Positions 39,201-50,294 of a stretch of DNA of 64,000 bases are shown piece by piece (the stretch's first letter is position 1; each line of letters opens with the position of its first letter). A program made the translations under genes and the position numbers. The stretch comes from Cruorifilaria tuberocauda. Its lineage: Eukaryota; Nematoda; Chromadorea; Rhabditida; Onchocercidae. The notes beneath the pieces are model-generated. The model was given only the letters and a program-made list of their open reading frames with translations. It made no database searches and was not told the DNA's origin. The DNA is taken from contig JABVXU010000119.1 in the NCBI GenBank assembly GCA_013365365.1, positions 62,001-126,000 on the forward strand, given 5' to 3'.

Positions 39201-41782
39201 GAAACAAGTATGTTACCAGCAGGAAAGAAAGTAGCATTGTTCTGTTCTAAACATTTTGATTGTTTAAAGTTTTTTACGAATTTGAATGCTTCCCAACCAA
39301 ATAATATTGAGATTAATACTAAACTGTTAAAAAATCTTTCAACGGTTGTAAAATTCCATAAAACATTGTTCATATTGGTCCTTGGAGTAAGGAATATTGC
39401 ATTAGCTTCATTTCATATTAACTTTTGTTCATTTCTGACTAATACAAGGTAACTCTTGACATTAATAGATACTGAAAAGGAAGAAAAAAAGAGAAAACGG
39501 CGAAAAGAATTATCACCGAAAAGGAAATCCAAGCGAGGTCGTTCTGATCCAGAAGAAACAGAAAGAATAAGACAAAATTTAGAGGAGTTAAATTTGAGAC
39601 GAACTGAAGAGAGAGAAGCTTTGAAGGAAGCAGGCGCTGAAGGAACAGCTAATCCAGTTATAAATGCAACTGCATATATTGAAGCTTTTGAAAGGCTTCA
39701 GGCCTTAACACATGAAAATGTGGAGGAGGCCGTTACACTCATTCTTCAATATGGTAAGCTGTATTAAACCGCTTCTCCAAGCTTAATTTTCAGTTTCTTT
39801 ATGGAAATGATTTCGTTTTTTTTTTAAATTAAGTTGCATTTGTTGATTTGATAGGGAACTAAAAAGGGAGGAATTAAATGAGAGAAATTATCCGTAAACT
39901 TGTGTTAAGCAGAAATTGTAAAGACTGTCGTGTGAATTGTTGTCATCTTAAGGTTTTGAACAAGAACATGTTCCGCAGAAATTACTCAATTCTAAAGAAG
40001 TTTGGGGTGCTTTGCTGAGAAGGATGTCGTTGCGTACAATGTTGAAAAATATAGACAAAATGAGCGGCATTGATCTTTTTGAAGAAGGTGTCAGTGTGTA
40101 AGGATTTCGCTATTCAGTTCTTTCCGATCGTCCATTCTATATTTACAGATTTCAATTTGACGCTTTTCCTAAAGCTTTGATTTTCAGGATTTATTAAAAT
40201 AGTAGTTTGAGGAAATAATCGATAAGAAAATTTGACAATATTGCTCTGATTTTTTTGAAAACATTTGCAATTTCAGTTTCAATTATCTCAGTCACATATT
40301 GAGCAATATACCATCGTTTTTTCACGACGATTGCGGAAATTACACGAACTTTACAAAGTAACTAGCGGAAAATGTTTTACATGACTAAATGACCAAATAG
40401 TGTTACATTTTTTTTTTGATTCGAAATGCATAAATTCGTACAGCGAATGATGAAAATTGAATATATTCAATGGGGCAAATAAAAATTGAAATCTGTCAAT
40501 GGCAATGAGAATCATTTTAGTGATGATCCAGTATCTTTGGTTATTAGATCACTGACTGATGTTGAAAGGTTGTGGCAAGAACAACTTGATCCACTCGCGG
40601 TACTAATAGCCAAAACAGATTATGAACATGGTCATGAAATGAAAAGGAATCGGATATGGAAACCGGTTAAGGAGATTCAAAAGGCATTAGATACGGCATT
40701 TTACAATTGCACTGGTGCTGTAGGAACGACTAACAGACGATATCTTATAGCAGTAGATATTTCGGGTTCATTACTTCGTTTTTCGAAATATTTTTTGATA
40801 AACTCAAATAACTTAAGTTTTCCATAGCAATCTAAACTAATTAATCAGTTTTAATTGTTATAATTGTAGACAGTATGGATAGTTTCATGCAGGGTACAGC
40901 AGTAGCTTGTAGTCAAGCAGCGGCCGCGCTGTCAATGGCATTCGTCTGCAACGAAATTGATGTAAGTCAGTTGGAATTCTATTTTTTTTTGTAAGTTTCA
41001 TACATTGTTTCGTAAATCTTGTCTCAAAGTCAAGATTTTGAAAAGACAAGAAAAATCAGAAGTATTCAGGTAATCACAGTGGGTTTTGCGGATTTTTTGA
41101 TGCCTTTGGAATGGAAGAGAGATATGAGTTTGAGTCAGTTCCTAGCAGCTGCCAAGATGCTGAGATATGGAAAGACGGACTGTGCCCTTCCTATGAATTG
41201 GGCAATTGAACAGGGAATATACGTGGATGTTTTCATTGTTTTAACGGATAATGATGTTTCAATTAAATCTGTTAGTTTCTTACCTTCTTGCGAGTTGCGT
41301 AAAATTAGACTTAATAAAATCGAAAAATTCCTGTAATATAAGACAGTTAATTATAATGAAAATCATTTTTATTCAAAACAGAAAAATACAGTAGAAAAGC
41401 ATGATGATTGAATGCTTTGGTGTGAAACAGAATATACTGCCAGTAATTTGTTTTTTTGCACTTTGTTTTTAATGAAGATTTTTTGAAATAAGATAATTTA
41501 CTTATTTCTTCCGTCTTCGTTTAATGTTTACGTCTAATGCATCAGTATCTGATGAACAATCAATTGGATCCATCAATAATGTTAAATTTTAAGATGAAAC
41601 CATCGGATGCTATTCAGTTATATCGCCAACAGATGGGTATGCCGGATGCAAAACTGATTATAATAGGAATAACCGATAATGTAGGATCCCTGGCTGATCC
41701 TACTGACCCAAATATGTTGGTTATTTGTGGTATAAATCCATCAATTCTCCAAGTTATCCATTATTTTGTTCTTAACTTTTAA
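36256..41782 (+). CDS. RO60: Ro60 / TROVE-domain RNA-binding protein
   Basis: Exons: 36256-36357, 37350-37515, 37719-37825, 37899-38054, 38481-38611, 38907-39100, 39469-39753, 39953-40097, 40521-40765, 40870-40961, 41070-41255, 41546-41782; frames close to 681 aa (human Ro60 is 538). Conserved blocks: RRFLIFGNSDGIYF, GWGRALRATVIKW, TKYRHRVSYSHRDL, NSKEVWGALLRRM, ALDTAFYNC. The vWA domain keeps the MIDAS motif DISDS (508-512), KTDCALPM and LTDND (600-603). Ro60 binds Y RNAs and misfolded small RNAs in a ring-shaped TROVE fold (C. elegans ROP-1). Extra length comes from a 34-residue N-terminal exon and a Lys/Arg/Glu-rich insert (exon 7, residues about 286-380, EEKKRKRRKELSPKRKSKRG) that looks like a nuclear-localisation or RNA-contact segment. 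The first exon is the least certain part. Intron 39101-39468 contains a long open frame that I left out. Confidence 0.93.
37029..37050 (+). repeat. (AT)11 microsatellite in Ro60 intron 1
   Basis: Eleven AT units. The same intron also holds a perfect 12-bp tandem duplication (CTTCAACTGGTG) at 37311-37334, just before the exon 2 acceptor. Confidence 0.9.
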
Positions 41783-44700
41783 ACAATATATTAGTAGTGC
41801 AGTACAATTATTGTATGCTGTATGTCGAATGCAGTGCGGAATTATCCTTTTGCCTGTTCAAAAATTTGTTTTATAATGTAATTATATTATTAATGCAGTA
41901 TTTATGGTTTTTTCGGCATAGATTCACTTATCTCTATCAAAAAATAAACATTGATTATCCACGCATTTGATTGATATTACTACCGGTTGTTTCTGAAACA
42001 AGTCGATTTATCAAAGAAAAGATTTTTTCGAGCAGTGTTTTCCAACTCTAAAATGCAGAGATTTTAATATAGCGTGGGTAGTAGGAATTATGCAAATCAA
42101 ATAATTTTTTAAAACTATTAGCACATTTGAAAGTAAGCATATCGAGGGCTATGTCCATATTTATATGGTCAGTCCTGGATGTTTCATGAATTCGCGTAGG
42201 AGAGTCGAGAAGAGCGTTACAAGTTGCTTTTTCTCAACAATTTAAATGGTTTAAACAAATACAGTTTTCATTTTTCAGTGGTGGAGCGTCGCTGTTTGCT
42301 ACATCAAACACCTGCGCACAAATAATTGTTTGCTATGAATATTTCTATAAATACATATAGATATCAAAGTTGAATAAGAATTGCTTATATTGGCATTTAT
42401 TTTGCTTTTTCACTATCTGCTTACATCAATCGTTTACTTTCGAAAATCTGGTCAAATTTGTCGTAAAATGAGAACTATAATTCATGTTAACATGGCAATG
42501 TACTGTGAGCGTTAAATAATTGGGTAAATATATCGATTGGATCAGTTTAACTGAAAATTGGAGTTGGTATTTCTAGTTTTGATTATGTAGAGTTTTCTGA
42601 TGGGTTGTTGGTTCCGTTTATTTTTCTTTGGCTTTTAATCTTTTAAGTTCCTAGTTGTTAATTTTTTTTTTGTTTTCTCTATCTTTTCATTATTTTTTAT
42701 TGGGATTTAAGATGAAACTGTTTTAGATCATTAGGTTTTTTTATTTTCTAAGATCGTTCCTAGCTTTTTGTTTTAATAATTTAGTTCTTGGTTTCAATAA
42801 TTTTTTGTTGGAGTTATTCTTGTTTTTCATCTTCATTTTGTGAAATTTATCCTATTGATTAGTTGTTTCTAATATTGTCTTGTTTTTTAATTGATAATCT
42901 TAGCATAAGTTCCTTTTACTATTTTTATTCCCATATTAGAAGATTTTATATTATAGATAAGTTTTCTTTCTTGCTTTATGCTTTTTTGCTTTTTTAAGTT
43001 TCGTTTTTGGATTTAATTTTTGTATCTTAGATTGCATTATTTGATGGAGAGCTTCTGTTTCTTATTTTTTCTTTGTGCTTTTGTTATTATTTGTTTTGCG
43101 TTGAAAGAATGGCGAATGTTTGGTTAATTATGTTATTTGGGAAATTTTCGATTATTTCTTGTTGGATAGTTGGAAGCTATGGTTTTAGTGTTTGTGTTGA
43201 AATCTCTCTACTTTTTTTTCGTATTTGATTGTTTAGTGCTTTGGTTACTGTTAAGAAATGATTTACTTTATAGTTTTTAATCCTGCTGAAATCACCTTAT
43301 TCTGTTGTTTTATATTTGTACTGGTTTTTTTCGTTTTAATTTTTGGGTATAGTTTTTTGTTATTTTCAATCTTATAATTAAACGGTTTTCATATTATGTT
43401 GTTTGTTGGTTATATCGATTTTTTCAATTATTGTTGCTGTTGGAAATATTTTCTTTCAGTGATGCTTAGGTTTTGTTTATTCTTTCATGTTTTCAGTAAT
43501 ATTTGTAATTTTGGCTATGGTTTTTACATATTAGAGATATTAATCTCTGTAAGAGTGGCTTTATTAGTTTAATTTAAAATTTCTAAATCGTAACTGGAAG
43601 ATTAGTCAGTTTATATCTGTTTTTTTTTTGGTTTTTGTCTCCTTTTTAATTTTTATATTTCTTTTCATTTTAGGTTTTTTTATTACTCTCAAAGGGGTTA
43701 TTTATTATTTTGTTGATTCAATTTTGTTCGTTTTGCATAACTGTGTTTGTTTTGGACTTTGTCCGTGTTTCTGAATCGTTACGTCGTTTGTTTTTTGTGG
43801 TTGTCTTACTGCTTTTTAGAGTTTGTTTTTTATTGTGCAAGGTTCTTGATATTTTATAAGTCGGTTATGATTCCTGTTTTGTTTCATCTGCTCGTTATAC
43901 TCGTTAGGTAGAAAAAGTTGGTGTTTGTAATTATTTAATATTTATTATTTTTTTTTTCGTTGTGTCATATTTTTTTGTACATGATCGTGTTTTTTATTTT
44001 TTAAAAATTTTGTTGCTTATGATTTTATTAAATCTTTTAAGTTTATTTGTTTGTCGAGTTAGTGTTTTTTGGTAAAGCTCGTTTACGAATAGTTGTCTAA
44101 GGCCATGTAGAGGTTTTCATTTGAATTTGTATAATTGTGACCGGTATTATTTGAAATTAGGTGGTTATTACATTAGCAGATCCTTGGGTTTTTTACAGAA
44201 GTTTTCGACTTTTTTTCTGTTCTTTTATTTGCATGATTGTAAATCGTTGGCTATTTATTCTTCTATTTACCGTATCGATTTTGTTTTATTTCTGAATTGA
44301 TTAAAATTTATTATGGTAGCAAGTGTGTGGCTTCTGATATGATGTTGAGACATGACTATACTTCTGTTTTGGTATTTTATTTTATTGGAGAGTTTTATCA
44401 TACTTGTAACAGTCGTTTAATATATTATTTACATGGCTTTTCTAATAAATATTATTTTGTTTGACAACGTCAAGTTATGGTTTTATTGTTTCTATTTCGT
44501 TTTTTTCTAAATTTTTATATTGACTAGTATAGTTCTGCTTGCTGGGTGGAGTTGTTTTTGTTCTTCGTTGCTCAATTCCTTTCCATTATACTGTTTACAT
44601 GTTGATTGGTTTCTTTGGTTGAGAATAATTTAGGCGATGTTTGTGATGATTGCAGAGTGGTTTGTTATTTTACCCGTCATTTTTATGCTGTATAATTTTT

Positions 44701-44830
44701 TTGATGTTTTTTTGTTATTAAATAGGAATGTTTTTTTTGTGATATTTTGAATATTTTGAAGCCGAGAGCTGTCTTTAATACTATTAATCATCAATTTCTC
44801 AATAATACGCATTATTATACAACAAGGAGT
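41783..44830. other. Intergenic region with a 2.2-kb T-rich strand-biased block
   Basis: From about 42540 to 44740 the + strand is overwhelmingly T, with G more common than C and few A runs. Flanking sequence has A and T in balance. No open frame of useful length or RNA gene was recognised in either standard or invertebrate mitochondrial reading. The composition resembles the coding strand of nematode mitochondrial DNA, but no mitochondrial gene could be identified. See findings. Confidence 0.55.
41943..41948 (+). terminator. AATAAA downstream of Ro60
   Basis: Canonical poly(A) hexamer 161 bases after the Ro60 stop, in AT-rich sequence. Confidence 0.5.
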
Positions 44831-47800
44831 ATGAACACTGCGACGGATGAACCATATCGTTTTCAAGCACGTTTAGTTGGTGAAAATTTTGTTGAATTAC
44901 CAGTGAAACAATTACGACGCATTGCAAATGCTAGTGGAGTAGATTCCATTGAACAGGAAACGAAGCACTTTTCATGTGAGCCATTTCATTCTATTGCTAG
45001 TTAAGTGTTATTTTTGGAGAAAGGAAGATAACTGACGAAATTTGCATAATACTTGTAGGAACAGTCCTGTAGGGAACAGTTATAGACAGTACAACTTTAC
45101 ATGGTCCGCTACGACTCTACAAAGGAAAGGGATATGGAAAGATATTTTGGTGTTCGGTAATGTGTTCCGCTGCAATGTTCTTATCACTTCAAATAAACAT
45201 ATTGGTAGCATATTTCATGTCACATCCAACTGCAACTTCTGTCACTTTTGTTCCCGCTGAAGTGCTTCCCCTACCTGCAGTAACCGTATGCAATTACAAT
45301 CCAATTACCAAAAATTATGTTCAGTGTAAGCTGTTTTTCAATTGGTTGAAATGTCAGGATTTCTTAAATTTCTTTAAACTTATATTCAATACACATATAA
45401 TAATTGATTTTTTACAAGACTGTGTGATTAGTGCGGGAGAAAAGCTCGTTTTCGCTCTGATATTTTATGTAGCAGATAAGAATTTCAGATCATTCATTCC
45501 TTTATTTCAGCTGAATTTTAAACTCTTCTATACTTTTGTGGGTTAGTTGATTTCTAACAAGTAGATATCTTACAGGTAAAAATAGCTTCATCCGAGTAAA
45601 ACTAAAGAATTTCGAGATCATCTTGTACTTGAAGGTTTAAGTTGTGTATATCAATTTAAATAATTATAAATGAAATCTAAATTCTGTTAAATGCAGATTT
45701 GAATGAAAGCAGTAGCGGTGCCGGCTATTTCACTAAGGACTTATTGCGCTATATGACAATGGCTTACAGTGAGGTGGAAGACTTATATTTACATGCAAAC
45801 AACGATACAGTCGAACGCGGTCGACAAGCATATGAATATTTCCAAAGCATTTTTACAGAATATCCATTCAATATTGAGAATTTCTTTGCACGTGCTGGGT
45901 ATTAATTTTCGCTCAATTTTTGGAGAATTTCAAAAGAATTGATCGATAATAACCTGATGTAATGAGTCAGAATGGAACTTCCTCGATTTTTGTTGTACTG
46001 GTTGATAAAGTGTCGCAAGTACAGCATTCATAAAGTGAGATCACAAATTAAGAGATGTCGAAGGCAAAGGTTTTCGTCAAATTAGTCTTTCAGAAATTTA
46101 TCTAAAAATGTTTTATAGAGCGGGTGATATAAATTAATACCAGTCACTAAATCTCAATAAATCACATATCAATAAATCATATATATCGCGTTTAAAATTC
46201 GTAATTCATCTCATCGACTTTTCGTTACGTAAGATTCATTAATTCAATTCAGATTTGCTTGTCATGAGATGCTTAAAGTTTGTTCTGTTGGTGGTACCAA
46301 GTTGGATTGTTGTGCAATGTCACGAAAAGTGCTCACTGATCTGGGTTCATGCTTTGTATTTTCTCTCAGTAACATGAAATTAAATCAGACTCAACCAGGC
46401 ATTTTTAATGGGTATGTCCGTTTTTGTTGAATAAAATTTTCAATTTACTCTTCATAAAATTCGAATTTAAAGAAATCGGTAAGCTCGAAAGAAGAGGAAG
46501 ACTAAATTTTATCAACAGAATCTAGGATAGCTAGTCATACAATTAAAAATACAATTTTAATACCTAGTCATTTTTCGTTTTTTCAAAATTGTAAAACTCT
46601 TTGGATAATGTTATTAACAATGAATAAGGTAATAAATAGTGCTTGTTACCTTTGTATTTTAGAAGCCTATTGAATAAATCATGATTTTATATGGAACTAA
46701 TTGCTGGACAATTTTTAGATTACAACTGATCATGGATGCTGGAGTAAATGATGCTATCACTGTTAATTATGCCGAAGAAGGTTGCTTTGAAATTTAACTT
46801 AACATGTTTGTAAAAAGAATAGACCAATAAAGTGAGCTGAAATTTGTTCAAATTTAATTACGTTTTGTCTTATTACAAATTTATTATATAGATAAAAATC
46901 TTTTTTTTAGGAAATAATCTACCAATTTTTTCTAACAATCTGGAAGATGGCTTTCGATTATATGTTCGAAGCGAAAATGAGTTAGCATATTCATATACAG
47001 AAGGCCTTTCAGTCTCACCTGCTTACCGTGCATATATTGCTTTGAATTTAGAAACTGTATGCTTTTCCTAAACCTTAGATTTCAATATTTAATTATTTGT
47101 ATCAATTAAAATAAATATTCTCATGAAATGTTTGTATGGCGATTTCAACATATACCTTATAGTCTTTCCATTGTATACAAAAATTTCGGAATATATTTTT
47201 TTAGTTTCATTTTCTCACTCCTGACAACTGGGGAAATTGTACGCATACTTGGCCATCGAAATCGCCTCAGCGAGCATTTCGTTTACCATATACAGCTAAA
47301 AATTGTGCATCACTTTGTCAACAAGTATATTTCTTTTTATCTTTTATCAGCAAATAACTATTTTCCTTAAAAGTGCTTAACTTTGCAATGATAACGCTAC
47401 ATTTCATTAATTTATAGAACTTCCATTTAGATATATTATAGATATATTATGAACAAAGAATCAATTGCACTCCACTATTATACAGCGTTGGAGATGGTTA
47501 GAGATTATGATTTTTAAGTTTTCTTTTACTTGCTGTTTAATTCTACATTTTCGCTCAATTTTAAATATTTAAATCCTTAATTTAGATTTGTCATTTTAGC
47601 TCGCTTGAATACTTGTACACCAAGCGAATTGCATGCATTCATGCTTGAAGGTAATTACGCCAATTTCTGAAATTCAAGTTCTCTTAAACGATCACTTTCA
47701 TTTTATTCATTGTATCTGAAAATTTTCATTTCTTAATCTACAATCAAATCTTGAAAATTCAGTTGCTGATCGGACAAACAATATTAATGGTCCTGAATGC

Positions 47801-48644
47801 GCAGATAATATCTGTCCAACATCTTGCGTAACTCATGAATACAAAGCATCAATAACTTATGGATATGGATTTTCTGAAAGCGCTATGGATTGGCTAACAA
47901 ACATTAATAATAAGTGGACTCAGAAACATATCAAGAATGTTTTGCAATTATAATTTTCCTATAATTAATTTATTGATTTTTTTACCGATTTATAAAAAAA
48001 TTGTACTGAAACTTTTGCAGAGAAAACTTTGCTGTAGTCAACATATTTTATCGTGAAATGTCTTATTTATTGAATGAACAGATGCAGTCAACGTCACTGG
48101 TGGATATATTAAGTAATAATTTTGCCATCAAGTAACTGTAGCGTGATTACATCAGCACTGAAGAAAAACCTTAAATGCTAAACACATAAATTCGTTGAAA
48201 TTATTTTAACAGGATACTGAAATTTAATTTTGAAGTAAAGTTTATTTTTTTAGGTAATATCGGAGGAAATATGGGGTTGTTCTTCGGAGCAAGTGTGATA
48301 ACAGTTATTGAATTAGTTATATTTTTATCCAAGCTAGCTTGGATTGCATTTTCTAGTCAACGCCGTGAATATATGCTCCACAAACGTCAAAAAGAACGTG
48401 ATCGTGAGCAACGTCTTACAACAGTAATCAATATTGCTGCTGTAAGGTTTTACATTCCATACAAATCAAAGTTTCCATTCTTTCTAAATCAAATTTATAC
48501 ATTGAAATGTTTTTACTTCTTCAATTTCCGTCCTTTTGAAAACCTGAAGTTATGTATGCATTTCAGCACTCAAGACGAAGCTGTGATGGGGTAGCACGGA
48601 TTGAGCAAAAAAAAACGATTCGTAATCCAAAAAATACAATTTAA
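44831..48644 (+). CDS. DEG/ENaC-family cation channel subunit A
   Basis: Exons: 44831-44975, 45080-45325, 45697-45898, 46253-46411, 46719-46780, 46911-47056, 47205-47324, 47442-47496, 47600-47650, 47763-47913, 48021-48112, 48254-48441, 48567-48644; frames close to 564 aa. Family landmarks: the pre-TM1 gating motif as TTLHG (53-57), TM1 about 70-95, LPAVTVCNYNP (113-123), a cysteine-rich extracellular loop (LDCC; GNCTHTWPS; NCASLC; NCTPLLY; CADNICPTSCV), then NIGGNMGLFFGAS leading into TM2 with the GxS-type filter GAS at 488-490. These trimeric sodium channels are gated by touch, protons or peptides; the stimulus cannot be read from sequence. The frame is open with no ATG for 80 bases upstream of 44831, so extra N-terminal sequence is possible. 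It sits 1.65 kb upstream of paralogue B with matching intron phases, which suggests a tandem duplication. Confidence 0.9.
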
Positions 48645-48745
48645 AAATTAAAGAAGTACACAGAAAAAGAAATTGATAGTACCTACCTCAGCTTTGATTA
48701 AAGTGATACTGAGAGGGGAAAGTATTAGTAAGTTAAATAGTTATC

Positions 48746-48759
48746 ATATATATATATAT
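48746..48759 (+). repeat. (AT)7 microsatellite
   Basis: Short AT run in the likely 3' UTR of channel gene A. Confidence 0.8.
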
Positions 48760-48880
48760 TGCCTATACTAATTGTTTTTAGTGTGAAACTTGTATATAAA
48801 AATCCCATGCATCTTTTTTTGAAAGAGAGTGAGTGCGCAAAAATAATTAAATGCTGTTCAAATATGTTGTATTTGTAATG

Positions 48881-48886
48881 AATAAA
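48881..48886 (+). terminator. AATAAA downstream of DEG/ENaC A
   Basis: Poly(A) hexamer about 240 bases after the stop at 48644. Confidence 0.5.
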
Positions 48887-50294
48887 CTACCTATGAAATT
48901 TGTCTTCACTGGCTAAGTTTATGAATAATATTTAGCATAATGAGCTACTTGTAAACATACAATATGCATTGCCTGACGTGTAAGTGTCATTAATCATTTA
49001 TCTGTTTACAAGTCCTGAAATCTTCCAACAATTCACCAAAAAAAAGGATAAACATGGAAAATAACTGGAAGTAATGTCATGCATTCCTGTCCATCAAACA
49101 ATGTAACGGAAATGAATAAATATCGAAATTTCAACCTTTTACACTTATTTTGCTGCCGTAATATTATTATACGTTGGATAGAAAAGATCATAATATTTGT
49201 AGGGTCTTTGTTTACCTATAAATCAACTAATCAATAAAAATAAGGTTGGTTTCCAATAGTTGCATTATGAACTTCTCAAGAGAAGTTTTTTTACAATTGA
49301 TATTCATGAAATGTTTCCAATATAATATAGAGGGGAGGAGCAAAAAGCAGAATTTATCTGTCACCTCTGATCACTGTTGATATCGGTAACTGCCTGCGTT
49401 AGTGTCACCCACAAACGTTTGCGCTTATATCGCTTTGATGGAATGTTACATTTGTTCTCTGCTTGCCATCCAATCATCTTATCTATCATATGTAAAACTA
49501 GAAGCTCTATTTTAGTGAGGCAAATCAACGTTAGTAATGAATCTTTTGCAGTGCAACACTATTTCTGCCATAACTTATCGATAAACATAGCTTTTTCTAG
49601 TAAGCTGGAAAGTCAGTCCTAATACGCCCAGTGGCGATAGCTTGTTAAGCTTATAAACCAAGATTTGTGTGCATCTGTTCTAGACCAACGTATTTTATAT
49701 TTTTTATTTTTAACAGATTAGTATTTTAATTGTAACTGGTTTATTGATAAGTTTCATATTTCTAATAAGTTATTTATTGGGTGGTGAATTTTATTCTTTA
49801 TTAAAACAACAGAAGGAGGCATATATTGTGTTATTCTTTTCATAGTTTTCTATCTCACTGAGCTTCTTTTTTCCTGCTATCACTAATCATTATTGACAAT
49901 AGCACCATCTAAATGATCAAGTGGGGTAGGTCTTTTAAATTGTTTCTTTAAGGAGATTGATTGAATTCATATCATTTCGCAGTTCTTTCCACAGTTCTTG
50001 ACTTAAGAAAATGCTCTATGTGCTCCCTCGCTCAGGTGAAAAATAACATTGTTTATCTAACTTTCCATGTGTTTGCATCATCTTTCGCTTTTTTCTAATT
50101 TTCAGGAGTTTGTTGTGGTTCATTTATTCGTCATTTTATTCTTTGGCTTTCCATTAATCTCACCAATATCTAGTTTTCATTTGTTTCAATACTTTGTTCC
50201 TTGCTTCTGCAATAAAAAGAAAATTTTTTAAATGATTTAGGTTTCACGCCCATTTTATCAGTGAAGCCAAAATTCTTTTCGAGGTCGAGTAACT
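48887..50294. other. Intergenic region between the two channel genes
   Basis: No gene seen. One + frame (49377-49622) stays open for 81 codons in a somewhat GC-richer patch but has no recognisable motif or usable splice partners. It may be promoter sequence for channel gene B. Confidence 0.5.

Noticed and set aside
42540..44740. Intact mitochondrial genes in the T-rich block
   Set aside because: No cox, nad, cob or rRNA signature could be read in any frame with either code; only composition suggests mitochondrial origin.
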